64,000 bases of DNA from an uncultured Oscillospiraceae bacterium (GTDB taxonomy: Bacteria; Bacillota; Clostridia; Oscillospirales; Oscillospiraceae), in contig CABVDR010000006.1 of the NCBI GenBank assembly GCA_902497145.1, positions 22,013 to 86,012 on the forward strand, written 5' to 3'. Position numbers and translations under genes: made by a program. This document shows positions 21,722-29,799 of this stretch, piece by piece. The notes below the pieces were generated by a model that had not been told where the DNA came from, did not search any database, and saw nothing but the letters and a program-made list of their open reading frames with translations. How positions within the stretch are numbered: position 1 is the stretch's first letter; each line of letters begins with the position of its first letter.

Positions 21722-22594
21722 ATGTCTGAGTTTATTCTGGTAACCGACTCTTCCGCTGACCTCACTGAAGAGATGGTCAAAGCCATTCAAGTTCCTGTTC
21801 TTCCCCTGCGCTTTACCATTCAGGGTCAGACTTATCGCAACTACCCCGATAACCGGGAGATGGACCCGGCTTTGTTTTACGATATGCTCCGGGCCGGCGA
21901 GCTGGCTACCACGGCCGCCCTTAACCCCAATGACTTTGTGGAAGAGCTGGAGCCCTACCTGAAGGACGGTAAGGATATTCTGATCCTGGCCTTCTCCTCC
22001 GGTCTGTCCACCACCTACAATTCTTCCCGTCTTGCGGTGGATGAACTGCAGGAGAAATACCCTGAGCGCAAGATCTACACGGTTGATACCCTGTGTGCCT
22101 CCATGGGACAAGGCCTGCTGGTGTGGCTGGCCGCTCAGAAACGGGATGCCGGTGCCTCCATTGAGGAGGTGCGGGACTGGGTAGAGGAAAATAAGCTCCA
22201 TCTATGCCACCAGTTCACCGTGGATGATCTCCATTTCCTCAAGCGGGGCGGCCGGATCTCCGCTACCACCGCTGTGGTGGGCTCTATGCTGCAGATCAAG
22301 CCGGTGCTTCATGTGGACGATGAGGGCCACCTCATCAACATCGGCAAAGCCCGGGGCCGCCACGCCTCTCTGAAGGCCCTGGTGGACAAGATGGAGAAAA
22401 CCGTCACGGAAGAAGGCAAGAAGACGGTGTTTATCAGCCACGGTGACTGTCTCAAGGACGCTCAGCTGGTAGCCGACATGGTGCGGGAGCGCTTTGGCAC
22501 GGAGGATATCCACATCAACTACGTGGGGCCCGTCATCGGCGCCCACTCCGGCCCCGGCACCCTGGCCCTCTTTTATCTGGGTACCGTCCGCTGA
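21722..22594 (+). CDS. DegV family fatty-acid-binding protein
   Basis: The 290-residue protein has the DegV fold. The opening 'EFILVTDSSADLTEEM' includes the DSS motif. 'ILAFSSGLSTTYNSSRLAVD' contributes residues that bind the carboxylate head of a fatty acid, and 'TVDDLHFLKRGGRISATTAV' is the conserved hydrophobic-pocket block. The protein ends 'GPVIGAHSGPGTLALFYLG', the family C-terminal signature. In Firmicutes FakB proteins of this family present fatty acids to FakA kinase. No fakA is in the window, so that role is not established here. RBS AAGGAGG is 7 bases upstream. A 55-bp dispersed repeat begins one base after the stop. Confidence 0.93.
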   Translation: MSEFILVTDSSADLTEEMVKAIQVPVLPLRFTIQGQTYRNYPDNREMDPALFYDMLRAGELATTAALNPNDFVEELEPYLKDGKDILILAFSSGLSTTYNSSRLAVDELQEKYPERKIYTVDTLCASMGQGLLVWLAAQKRDAGASIEEVRDWVEENKLHLCHQFTVDDLHFLKRGGRISATTAVVGSMLQIKPVLHVDDEGHLINIGKARGRHASLKALVDKMEKTVTEEGKKTVFISHGDCLKDAQLVADMVRERFGTEDIHINYVGPVIGAHSGPGTLALFYLGTVR

Positions 22595-22595
22595 G

Positions 22596-22650
22596 CCGCT
22601 TTCTTGAAAGAAAGCTTGGCAAAGAACTTTCTGCAAAGCTTCGCTTTGCC
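22596..22650 (+). repeat. Dispersed 55-bp repeat, copy 1 (after degV)
   Basis: This segment equals, apart from one base, the reverse complement of 54090-54144. It contains the palindromes TTTCTTGAAAGAAA and GCAAAGCTTCGCTTTGC. In both copies it begins one base after a TGA stop and has the same orientation relative to that gene. Confidence 0.9.
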
Positions 22651-22730
22651 TCTGCGCTTGCCTGTAAGAGAATGGGAATGTAAAAGTTTGACCCCCATCT
22701 CATTCCAATACAAAACTTAGCGTGAAATGG

Positions 22731-22800
22731 AATTTCACGCATAAAAATTTTGCCCCGCTTTTTATAAAAAGCGGGCGGGGTCCAGGGGCAGAGCCCCTGG
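22731..22800 (+). repeat. Cluster of three hairpins ahead of prmA
   Basis: Three consecutive inverted repeats are packed here: GCGTGAAAT/ATTTCACGC, CCCGCTTTTTAT/AAAAAGCGGG and CCAGGGGC/GCCCCTGG. No coding frame fits. The last hairpin lies just upstream of the prmA ribosome-binding site. The array looks like a palindromic extragenic element rather than a simple terminator. Confidence 0.6.
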
Positions 22801-22816
22801 GCGGAAAGGAAAACAC

Positions 22817-23761
22817 ATGGCAGACACAAAATGGCTGGAGATCGCCATCAACACCACCCCTGACCGGCTGGACGACGTGACCGCCAAGCTCACCGCCGCC
22901 GGAATGGCCGGGCTGGTCATTGAGGACGAGGCGGAGTTCCAGCAGTTTTTGGAGCAGAACCGGCAGTACTGGGACTATGTGGACCAGGAGCTGCTGGACC
23001 GCATGAAGGGCGTCACCCGGGTGAAGTTCTATGTCACCGACGACGCTGACGGCCGCGCCCAGCTGGCCCAGTACACCCATGGACTGGACTGCGAGTACAC
23101 GGTCACCTCTCTCAGCGATAATGACTGGGCTTACAGCTGGCAGAAGTACTACAAGCCCCTCTCCATTGGGGAGCGGCTCTACGTGGTACCCCAGTGGGAA
23201 AAAGACAAGCCTGTCCCCGACGGCCGGGTTCCCTTCTACCTCAATCCCGGCCTCACCTTCGGCACTGGCTCCCACGCCTCCACCCAGCTGTGTCTGGAGG
23301 GCGTGGAGGCCCACACCAAGCAGGGCGACACGGTGCTGGATCTGGGCTGCGGCAGCGGCATCTTATCCATTGCCGCTCTGGTACTGGGGGCGAGCCACGC
23401 CCTGGCGGTAGACATTGACCCCAAGGCGGTGGATGTGGCCTACGAAAACGCCGCCCTCAACGGCATCGGCAAGGACCGCTACACCGTCCGGGCGGGAGAC
23501 ATTCTCACCGACACCGCTCTGGCCGCCGAGATCGCCCAGCAGCGCTATCCCCTGGTGCTGGCCAACATCGTGGCCGATGTCATTATTCCCCTCTCCGCTC
23601 AGGTACCTAACCTGCTCACCCAGGACGGCATTTTCCTGTGTTCCGGTATCATTGACACCCGGGCTCACGAGGTAGAGGACGCCCTGGCTCGCAACGGGCT
23701 GAAGGTTATCAAGAAGCGGGAAAAGAACGGCTGGGTAGCTCTGGAGGCCGTTTTGGCATAA
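22817..23761 (+). CDS. prmA: Ribosomal protein L11 methyltransferase
   Basis: The 314-residue SAM-dependent methyltransferase trimethylates L11. The N-terminal L11-binding domain (about 1-120) precedes the class I methyltransferase core. The AdoMet motif I 'VLDLGCGSGILSIAALVLG' is near 174, the acidic loop is 'AVDIDPKAVDVAYENAALNG', and motif IV 'LVLANIVADVIIPLS' carries the N-x-V/A pattern of PrmA. 'PGLTFGTGSHASTQLCL' is the family's diagnostic block. RBS GGAAAGGA precedes the ATG. The usual neighbour rsmE is not adjacent. Confidence 0.94.
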   Translation: MADTKWLEIAINTTPDRLDDVTAKLTAAGMAGLVIEDEAEFQQFLEQNRQYWDYVDQELLDRMKGVTRVKFYVTDDADGRAQLAQYTHGLDCEYTVTSLSDNDWAYSWQKYYKPLSIGERLYVVPQWEKDKPVPDGRVPFYLNPGLTFGTGSHASTQLCLEGVEAHTKQGDTVLDLGCGSGILSIAALVLGASHALAVDIDPKAVDVAYENAALNGIGKDRYTVRAGDILTDTALAAEIAQQRYPLVLANIVADVIIPLSAQVPNLLTQDGIFLCSGIIDTRAHEVEDALARNGLKVIKKREKNGWVALEAVLA

Positions 23762-23820
23762 CCATCTGTAACTTTTTTAATTTTTATTGCAATTTGTAAT
23801 TCTGTTTAGGGGGGACATCC

Positions 23821-24933
23821 GTGACTCAACATGCTGTCGTAATTCATCCGGAGTTTGCCCCTGGACGGCGTATTTTGGCCGTCAGCGACATCCACGGCAA
23901 CCTGTCTTTTTTCCAGCATCTGCTGGAGAAGGTGGCCTTCTCCCCGGACGACATTCTGATCTTAGTGGGAGACATGCTGGAAAAAGGTCCGGACAGTCTG
24001 GAACTGCTGCGCTATATTGTCAAGCTGAGTCAGACTCACACGGTCTATCCCCTGTGTGGAAATTGCGACGGCCTGGTACTCAATTTCTTTGAGACCGACA
24101 CCCTGGACGAGAGCTTTTTCTCCCGCTATCTCCCCCAGCACCCGGAAAGCTGCATCTTCCAGATGGCCCACGAGGCAGGCTACGACGGTGACCCCACCGA
24201 CCTGCCCCGGCTGCGTGAAACGCTGCGTAAAGCTTTCCCCCAGGTGCGGGCATGGCTGGCCAGTCTGCCCACCATTCTGGAAACAGAGCACTTGGTTTTT
24301 GTCCACGGCGGTGTACCTTCCCTGGAGCACATGGAGCAGCTCAACCGCTGGCGGTGCATGAAAAACGACGATTTCCGCGGCCAGGGCCATTCCTTTGACA
24401 AGTATGTCATTGTGGGCCATTGGCCGGTCACCCTGTATCATGAACACATCCCCAGCGCCGCCCCTATCTTTGACTGGGATCGGAAGATCATCTCCATTGA
24501 CGGCGGCTGCGTACTGAAGTTGGATGGACAGCTCAACGCTCTGATTCTGCCCAGCGAGGACTCCCAAGACTTCACTTGGCAAGCCTGGGACGGCCTGCCG
24601 GTATACACGGCCCTGGATCCCCAGCAGCCCTCTAAGGACTCCATCAATATCCGCTGGGGGCGGGCCGACCTGGAACTTCTGGAGCCGGGAGAAGAGCTCT
24701 CCCGCTGCCGACACCTGGAAAGCGGCCGGGAGCTGGACATTCTCACCTCCTACCTGCGCCGCACCGGGGACCGGCTGTGGTGTGAGGACTCCACCGACTA
24801 CCATCTCCCTGTCACCCCTGGCGACCAACTTGCCCTAGTGGCTAAGACCAGCCGGAGTTGTTTAATGAAAAAAGACGGCGTCACCGGCTGGTATTTCGGC
24901 CGTCTGGCGGATAAACTAGGAAAAACACATTGA
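23821..24933 (+). CDS. Calcineurin-like metallophosphoesterase with C-terminal extension
   Basis: The 370-residue protein starts at a GTG with a purine-rich GGGGGGA about 6 bases upstream. The dimetal site motifs are in order: 'SDIHGN' (residues 26-31), 'GDMLEKGPDS', 'GNCDGL', 'FVHGGVPS' and 'VGHWPV'. These are the arrangement of PPP-type protein serine/threonine or bis(5'-nucleosyl) phosphatases. The C-terminal ~110 residues include 'LEPGEELSRCRHLESGRELD' and look like a small beta domain that I do not recognise. The gene is 12 bases upstream of the DUF2156 gene, and the two are probably co-transcribed. Confidence 0.85.
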   Translation: MTQHAVVIHPEFAPGRRILAVSDIHGNLSFFQHLLEKVAFSPDDILILVGDMLEKGPDSLELLRYIVKLSQTHTVYPLCGNCDGLVLNFFETDTLDESFFSRYLPQHPESCIFQMAHEAGYDGDPTDLPRLRETLRKAFPQVRAWLASLPTILETEHLVFVHGGVPSLEHMEQLNRWRCMKNDDFRGQGHSFDKYVIVGHWPVTLYHEHIPSAAPIFDWDRKIISIDGGCVLKLDGQLNALILPSEDSQDFTWQAWDGLPVYTALDPQQPSKDSINIRWGRADLELLEPGEELSRCRHLESGRELDILTSYLRRTGDRLWCEDSTDYHLPVTPGDQLALVAKTSRSCLMKKDGVTGWYFGRLADKLGKTH

Positions 24934-24945
24934 GGATTTGAATTT

Positions 24946-25863
24946 ATGCTGGATTTTCACCCCCTGGAACTGGAAGACCTGCCCAAACTGCGCGATTTCT
25001 TTGCTTACAGCGGCAGCCGCATCTGCGACACCACCCCCGGCACCGTATTTATGTGGCGGGATATGTACCACACCGAGTGGGCCATCTATGACGGGTCGCT
25101 CTACTTTAAAGTAGATTATCCCGGCCTGGGCCCCACCTTTACCCTCCCCCTGGGAGGTGGGCGTCCGGAGCACTACCGTCAGATTGCCGGTTACTGCTGC
25201 CGCCGTAATATGCCCATCTCCTTCTATCCCGTCCCCAAGGACGAGCTGGACCGCCTGCAGACTGCATTTCCCAACTCGGCGGCCATCCCCACCCGGGACG
25301 CATACGACTATCTGTACCGGGCAGAGGACTTACAGTTCTTCCGTGGCAAAAAGCTCAGCGGACAGCGCAATCACGTCAACAAGTTCCTGAAGACCTACGG
25401 CAACTGGTCCTTCCGGGTTATTACCCCCGAGGATCTGCCCGCTGTGGGGGCCTTCTTAGACCGCTACGCCGCCGGGGTAGACAAACCCTCCCCTTCCTTC
25501 CACGAGGATCTGGCCAAGACCCGGGAGGTACTGGCCAACTATACCATCTACGACATGCTGGGCGGGATGCTGCTGGTGGAGGGACAGATTGTAGGCTTCT
25601 CCCTGGGCGAGATCGTGGGTGACACGCTGTTTACCCACATTGAGAAGGCAGACCGTGACTACCAGGGCTGTTATCAGATGCTGGTGGCTCAGTTTGCCCA
25701 GCAATTTGCTCAGGAGGGTGTCCACTTCATCAACCGAGAGGATGACGCCGGCGATCCCGGCCTGCGCAAGAGCAAGCTTTCCTACCACCCGGTGACCCTG
25801 CTGGAGAAGTATGTGGTCACGGTGGATGAACCCTGCAAGTTCTGCGACTGCGAAAACCCATAA
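24946..25863 (+). CDS. DUF2156 domain protein (GNAT-like, LPG_synthase_C relative)
   Basis: The 305-residue soluble protein matches DUF2156: 'YSGSRICDTTPGTVFMWRD' near the start, then 'YDYLYRAEDLQFFRGKKLSG' and 'QRNHVNKFLKTYGNWSFRVI', ending 'EDDAGDPGLRKSKLSYHPVT'. The fold is a tandem GNAT, related to the aminoacyl-phosphatidylglycerol synthase C-terminal domain. The protein lacks the membrane flippase domain, and its substrate is unknown. It follows the phosphoesterase by 12 bases and ends at a convergent terminator. Confidence 0.85.
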   Translation: MLDFHPLELEDLPKLRDFFAYSGSRICDTTPGTVFMWRDMYHTEWAIYDGSLYFKVDYPGLGPTFTLPLGGGRPEHYRQIAGYCCRRNMPISFYPVPKDELDRLQTAFPNSAAIPTRDAYDYLYRAEDLQFFRGKKLSGQRNHVNKFLKTYGNWSFRVITPEDLPAVGAFLDRYAAGVDKPSPSFHEDLAKTREVLANYTIYDMLGGMLLVEGQIVGFSLGEIVGDTLFTHIEKADRDYQGCYQMLVAQFAQQFAQEGVHFINREDDAGDPGLRKSKLSYHPVTLLEKYVVTVDEPCKFCDCENP

Positions 25864-25870
25864 CACATAA

Positions 25871-25907
25871 AACAGAGGCGGCCCAATCGGGCCGCCTCTG
25901 TTTTTAT
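25871..25907. terminator. Terminator between convergent genes
   Basis: The hairpin ACAGAGGCGGCCC/GGGCCGCCTCTGT is followed by TTTTT on the plus strand and lies just before the end of the DHHW gene on the minus strand. Confidence 0.88.
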
Positions 25908-25910
25908 GCA

Positions 25911-27113
25911 TCAGGGCTGAATCTCAAAGGGCTGTCCGTTGTAATCGGTGGACAGCAGTTCGCCATAGTCCCGGACTGCAATGACCACATCGGGCTGATA
26001 TCGCTCAATGTAGTCGGCCAGCGTCATTTCCTTGTAATGGCGCAGGTCGATGGAGCGCATCTCGTCAAATCCGTAGTACATCAGGCACTCCAGGGCGTTG
26101 GTGAAGCTGTCGCCGTAGACCAGCACGCTGGGCAGGTCCTCCCGCCCCGTATCGATCACCGTCTCGCCTACGTCGCCTCCCATGTAGGCCGTATAGGCGA
26201 CGTCCTCTGTGGTGGTAGCGGGCAGAGTGTACACGGTGGACGGCACTTCCTGCCCGTTGTCATAGCGGGTATAGGGAATGGGATCCACGGGCTCCGCAAT
26301 CTTCAGCTTCTCGTCCGCCTGCCACAATCCAAAAATCTTTCTGGCCCGGGACCCCAGATAGGGGTTGTCCAGAGTGGTGTAGTTCAGATCCTGATCCTGA
26401 AGCACGGTGAGGTTCCACCCCAAGTCCTCGTTGAGCTTGTCCATAATGGTGCGGTAGGTAAACACCGCCCCGTCAAAGGTATAGTGGTGGTCTACCTCAG
26501 AATAGAAGTTGTCCGGGTGTCCCGCCTGATCCATGGCGATGCCCCCATCGATCAGATTGACCCCCCGTTCTTCCAGAGCGGCGGTAAACTCCTGCAGCGA
26601 CAAGCTGGACGACTCCTCACCGTTATTGAGATAGGAGGGGTAATCGTCCATAAAATAGTGGCGCTGGCCGGGCAGAGCTACATAGTAGTAGCTGCCGCCA
26701 TAGCTCTCTACCACGTCCCGCAGCTGGGCCTGGATGTCGCCAATCTCCTGGGCCCGGTCATGGATATACTGGGGGTCTACCGTCTCATAGGACAAATAGC
26801 CCAGCAACTTATCCTGGGCCGGAATGATCTCGTTGACCACCGGACGGTGAAACAGCTCCATGTCCATCCATGCCGACAGCTTCAGCAGGGTGTTGCGGCC
26901 GGCGGCGTGGTCCTGCAGGGCCGGCTCCACGCTGTCGGCGAAGGTACCGTTCCACAGCGTCTGAGGCGTGAGCTCCTCCATCTGGGCCAAGGAGCGGTTT
27001 TCATAGTAGGACCAGCCCCCCTGAGGCTTCCGGGCCGTCAAGACCAAGGCGGTGATCAAAAAGCCGGCAAAGCCGAGAACGATGAGAATGTTGGCAATTT
27101 TCTTCTGTCTCAT
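25911..27113 (-). CDS. DHHW family protein (AlgJ/AlgX-like, acyl-transfer partner of MBOAT)
   Basis: The 400-residue protein has one N-terminal transmembrane anchor ('IANILIVLGFAGFLITALVL') and an extracytoplasmic SGNH-like domain. 'YYENRSLAQMEELT' is the usual opening of DHHW proteins. 'DHHYTFDGAVFTYRTIMDK' contains the namesake Asp-His-His motif, and 'LVYGDSFTNALECLMYYGF' carries the GDSF nucleophile block. The gene lies 12 bases downstream of the MBOAT gene on the same strand. By analogy with AlgI/AlgJ-AlgX, the pair probably O-acylates a surface polysaccharide, with the membrane protein passing acyl groups to this one. The polymer is unknown. Confidence 0.87.
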   Translation of the reverse strand: MRQKKIANILIVLGFAGFLITALVLTARKPQGGWSYYENRSLAQMEELTPQTLWNGTFADSVEPALQDHAAGRNTLLKLSAWMDMELFHRPVVNEIIPAQDKLLGYLSYETVDPQYIHDRAQEIGDIQAQLRDVVESYGGSYYYVALPGQRHYFMDDYPSYLNNGEESSSLSLQEFTAALEERGVNLIDGGIAMDQAGHPDNFYSEVDHHYTFDGAVFTYRTIMDKLNEDLGWNLTVLQDQDLNYTTLDNPYLGSRARKIFGLWQADEKLKIAEPVDPIPYTRYDNGQEVPSTVYTLPATTTEDVAYTAYMGGDVGETVIDTGREDLPSVLVYGDSFTNALECLMYYGFDEMRSIDLRHYKEMTLADYIERYQPDVVIAVRDYGELLSTDYNGQPFEIQP

Positions 27114-27125
27114 GCTGCCGCCTCC

Positions 27126-28544
27126 TTAGAATTGGAAATAGATGAACGGGTTGAAGGAACTGGTGACCAGCTTGAGATAGGCCAGCCCTAACAGCCCCAT
27201 AGCCAGAACTTTTGGGGCCCAGATCAGGATGGTCTCTCCCAGTGCTCCGCCCTGCTTCAGCTTCTCCTGAAGCCACCCCTTCACAGGCAGGCTGGCCACA
27301 ATGGCCAGCACCCACTCAGGCCAGTACTGCAGAAGGTAATAGGTGACCTGTCCATCTTGAGCAAGGCCGGTGGTATGGCCAAACATGGCTCCCAGATAGG
27401 CCCAGGCCTGGGACAGATCCACACTGCGGAACAGTACCCAGCTGATGACCACCGCCAGCATGGTGTAAGCATGGCGCACTAGGGCAGGTGTCCGGTCCAA
27501 TGCTTTTCCCCACAGGAACTTCTCACCCAGCAACAGCAGGCAGAACCACACGCCCCACAGCACAAAGGTCCAGGCTGCACCGTGCCACAGGCCGGTGAGC
27601 AGCCACACTACCGCAATGTTGCGCACATGCTTCCATTTGGCGCAGCGGTTGCCCCCCAAGGGGATGTACACATAGTCCCGAAACCAGGTGGACAGGGAGA
27701 TATGCCAGCGCCGCCAGAACTCAGTGACACTCTTGGAGATGTAGGGGTAGTTAAAGTTCTCCAAAAAGTGGAACCCAAACATCAATCCTAAGCCGATGGC
27801 CATGTCCGAATAGGCGGAGAAGTCGAAATAGATCTGGAAGGTGTAGGCCAAAGCCCCCACCCAGGCAAGGCCGGGGTCCAGGTTGGCCGCGGTCTGATTA
27901 AACACCCCGTCGGCAATTAGGCCCATGGTGTTGGCAATAACCATCTTCTTGGCCAGGCCGAAGCAGAACCGGGTAACACCGGCGGCAAACTCGTCCAGCG
28001 TCTCCTTGCGGCCGGTGATGTCCTCCATGACCGTGGTGTAGCGGACGATGGGACCCGCCACCAGCTGGGGAAACAGGGACACGTACAGGGCCACATTCAG
28101 AGGATTCTTCTGGGGGGGCGCGTCCCCCCGGTAGACGTCGATCACGTAGCTGAGACCCTGGAAGGTAAAGAAGGAGATTCCAATGGGCAAAGTGATCTGA
28201 GGCACCGGGATCGCCACGCCCAGATCACAGATGGTCTGGGCCAGAAAACCGGCATATTTAAACCACCCCAGCAGCCCAAGGCCTAAAACCACCGCGAACC
28301 ACACGCCGAATTTGGCCAGGGCCGGCCGGTCTCTTCGTCCGGCCATCAGGCCGCCCAAATAGTTGACCAGGATGGAGGCTACCATCAGCAAAACCAGCTT
28401 GTCCGCACCCCACTGATAGAAGTACAGGCTGAAAGCCAGCAGCACCAAATTGCGCAGCCACCGCACCTTGGCCGGAATGATAAAATAAATGACCAATAAA
28501 CACGGTAAAAATCCCAGCAGAAATTCCAAACTGCTGAAAACCAT
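27126..28544 (-). CDS. MBOAT family membrane O-acyltransferase
   Basis: The 472-residue polytopic protein (about 10-11 helices) has AlgI/DltB-type blocks: 'MVFSSLEFLLGFLPCLLVIY' at the start, 'GISFFTFQGLSYVIDVYRGD', 'FPQLVAGPIVRY', 'SVTEFWRRWHISLSTWFRDY' and 'GGNRC'. The presumed catalytic His is in 'LLTGLWHGAAWTFVLWG'. I start at 28544 because GAGGAGG lies 8 bases upstream, rather than at the in-frame ATG 12 codons earlier. It is followed directly by the DHHW gene. The substrate polymer is not indicated. Confidence 0.92.
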   Translation of the reverse strand: MVFSSLEFLLGFLPCLLVIYFIIPAKVRWLRNLVLLAFSLYFYQWGADKLVLLMVASILVNYLGGLMAGRRDRPALAKFGVWFAVVLGLGLLGWFKYAGFLAQTICDLGVAIPVPQITLPIGISFFTFQGLSYVIDVYRGDAPPQKNPLNVALYVSLFPQLVAGPIVRYTTVMEDITGRKETLDEFAAGVTRFCFGLAKKMVIANTMGLIADGVFNQTAANLDPGLAWVGALAYTFQIYFDFSAYSDMAIGLGLMFGFHFLENFNYPYISKSVTEFWRRWHISLSTWFRDYVYIPLGGNRCAKWKHVRNIAVVWLLTGLWHGAAWTFVLWGVWFCLLLLGEKFLWGKALDRTPALVRHAYTMLAVVISWVLFRSVDLSQAWAYLGAMFGHTTGLAQDGQVTYYLLQYWPEWVLAIVASLPVKGWLQEKLKQGGALGETILIWAPKVLAMGLLGLAYLKLVTSSFNPFIYFQF

Positions 28545-28609
28545 GACATTTCCCTCCTCATATCCCGCGCTTTTGTACATCTCAGCGCCGGACTCGGCAA
28601 TCAGGTACT

Positions 28610-28638
28610 AGTGTACCTTATTTCTCTCTATTCGTCAA
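28610..28638 (-). promoter_or_regulatory. Candidate promoter of the MBOAT-DHHW operon
   Basis: On the minus strand TTGACG (28638-28633) and TACACT (28615-28610) are 17 bases apart. The -10 sits in a short palindrome, GGTACACTAGTACC. Confidence 0.6.
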
Positions 28639-28690
28639 ACCCTTCCGCCCCTTTTTCCCTCTTTTTACAAAGTTTTTTGCCTCAAATGCC

Positions 28691-28719
28691 TTGACAAGCC
28701 CATTTTACACTGATATACT
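28691..28719 (+). promoter_or_regulatory. Promoter of rplU-prp-rpmA
   Basis: A perfect TTGACA (28691-28696) and TATACT (28714-28719) are 17 bases apart, about 80 bases ahead of rplU. Confidence 0.85.
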
Positions 28720-28725
28720 TTTATA

Positions 28726-28795
28726 GCCGCTTTGAGTAGGTCTTCAAATGGGTCTGACCCATGCCTAGGAGAGCGAGCCCGTAATAAAGGAGTTG
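28726..28795 (+). ncRNA. Ribosomal protein L21 leader (candidate)
   Basis: The roughly 70-base leader holds an internal hairpin ATGGGT/ACCCAT (28748-28762) enclosed by flanking complementary segments, placed between a strong promoter and rplU. Firmicutes rplU operons commonly carry an L21 leader that binds L21 for feedback control. I assign it by position and hairpin, not by a covariance search. Confidence 0.5.
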
Positions 28796-28801
28796 AATTT
28801 C

Positions 28802-29113
28802 ATGCAGGCTATTATTGTAACCGGCGGCAAGCAGTATAAGGTGGCTCAGGGCGACACCCTGTTCATCGAGAAGCTGGAGGCCGAGGCCGGCGCCGAGATC
28901 ACCTTCGATCAGGTTCTGGCTATCCTGGACGACGAGAAGGCTACCTTCGGCGCTCCCACCGTGGAGGGCGCTTCCGTGGCTGCCACCGTGGTGAAGAACG
29001 GCAAGGGTAAGAAGATTCGCGTCTTCAAGTATAACCCCAAGAAGGGTTACCGGAAGCGTCAGGGTCATCGTCAGCCCTACACCAAGGTGCAGATCAGCGC
29101 CATCAACGCCTGA
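28802..29113 (+). CDS. rplU: 50S ribosomal protein L21
   Basis: The 103-residue protein starts MQAIIVTGGKQYKVAQGDTL, the canonical L21 N-terminus, and ends in 'KRQGHRQPYTKVQISAINA'. AAAGGAG lies 9 bases before the ATG. The upstream TTG in the same frame was not used. It is the first gene of the rplU-prp-rpmA operon, with a 3-base gap to prp. L21 binds 23S rRNA in the 50S subunit and is likely autoregulatory here. Confidence 0.97.
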   Translation: MQAIIVTGGKQYKVAQGDTLFIEKLEAEAGAEITFDQVLAILDDEKATFGAPTVEGASVAATVVKNGKGKKIRVFKYNPKKGYRKRQGHRQPYTKVQISAINA

Positions 29114-29116
29114 TTT

Positions 29117-29446
29117 ATGACCACCGTCACATTCCATACCGCGGGCGAGCGCATCACTGGATTTACCGTCCAGGGACACAGCGGCTTTGCCCCGGAGGGA
29201 GAGGACATCGTCTGTGCCGCTGTCACCAGCGCGGTTCGCCTGGTGGAGTGCGCCGTCAACGACGTGCTGGGGCTGGAAGCCTCCGTCAAAGTGCGGCAGA
29301 AAGACACGTCTATTCAATTAAAGCTTCCCGGCGGCCTGAGTGAGGCCAATGAGAGTACCTGTCAGACTCTTCTGACCGCTCTCATGGTTCACTTCGTGGC
29401 CTTGGCCGAGGAATATCCCGACCATATTACCGTCTTGGAGGTGTAA
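29117..29446 (+). CDS. prp: Ribosomal-processing cysteine protease Prp
   Basis: The 109-residue protein has the Prp catalytic pair: His in 'FTVQGHSGFAPEGEDIVCAA' near residue 21 and Cys in the same block (DIVCAAVTSAV) near 33. It removes the N-terminal extension of ribosomal protein L27. The neighbouring rpmA encodes that extension, so the pair is functional by inspection. It sits between rplU and rpmA with 3-base gaps and has little room for its own ribosome-binding site, which suggests translational coupling. The older names are YsxB or DUF464. Confidence 0.94.
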   Translation: MTTVTFHTAGERITGFTVQGHSGFAPEGEDIVCAAVTSAVRLVECAVNDVLGLEASVKVRQKDTSIQLKLPGGLSEANESTCQTLLTALMVHFVALAEEYPDHITVLEV

Positions 29447-29449
29447 CTT

Positions 29450-29734
29450 ATGCTGAATATCGGTTTGCAGTTCTTCGCCCATAAGAAGGGCGTTGGCTCC
29501 ACCCGCAACGGCCGTGATTCCCAGTCCAAGCGTCTGGGCGTGAAGCGGGGCGACGGTCAGTTCGTTCTGGCCGGCAACATTCTGGTCCGTCAGCGCGGCA
29601 CCCACATCCACCCCGGTGTGAACGTGGGCAAGGGCAGCGACGACACCCTGTTTGCTCTGAAGTCTGGCAAGGTGAAGTTCGAGCGCCTGGGCAAGGACCG
29701 TAAGCAGGTCTCTATCGTGGAGATCGCTCAGTAA
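29450..29734 (+). CDS. rpmA: 50S ribosomal protein L27 with cleavable N-terminal extension
   Basis: The 94-residue L27 has the sequence MLNIGLQFFAHKKGVGSTRN. The extension up to 'LQFF' followed by AHKKG is the Prp recognition site, and cleavage after FF would expose the Ala-His-Lys-Lys N-terminus needed at the peptidyl-transferase centre. This is the Firmicutes form, unlike E. coli L27. GGAGGTG in the end of prp serves as ribosome-binding site. A terminator follows 13 bases after the stop. Confidence 0.97.
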   Translation: MLNIGLQFFAHKKGVGSTRNGRDSQSKRLGVKRGDGQFVLAGNILVRQRGTHIHPGVNVGKGSDDTLFALKSGKVKFERLGKDRKQVSIVEIAQ

Positions 29735-29745
29735 TTTTGCTGAAC

Positions 29746-29783
29746 AAAGCCGCAAACGAGTCTCGTTTGCGGCTTCTTTTTTC
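29746..29783 (+). terminator. Terminator after rpmA
   Basis: The hairpin AGCCGCAAACGAG/CTCGTTTGCGGCT is followed by TCTTTTTT. Confidence 0.9.
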
Positions 29784-29799
29784 GAAAGGAGGACTTTTT

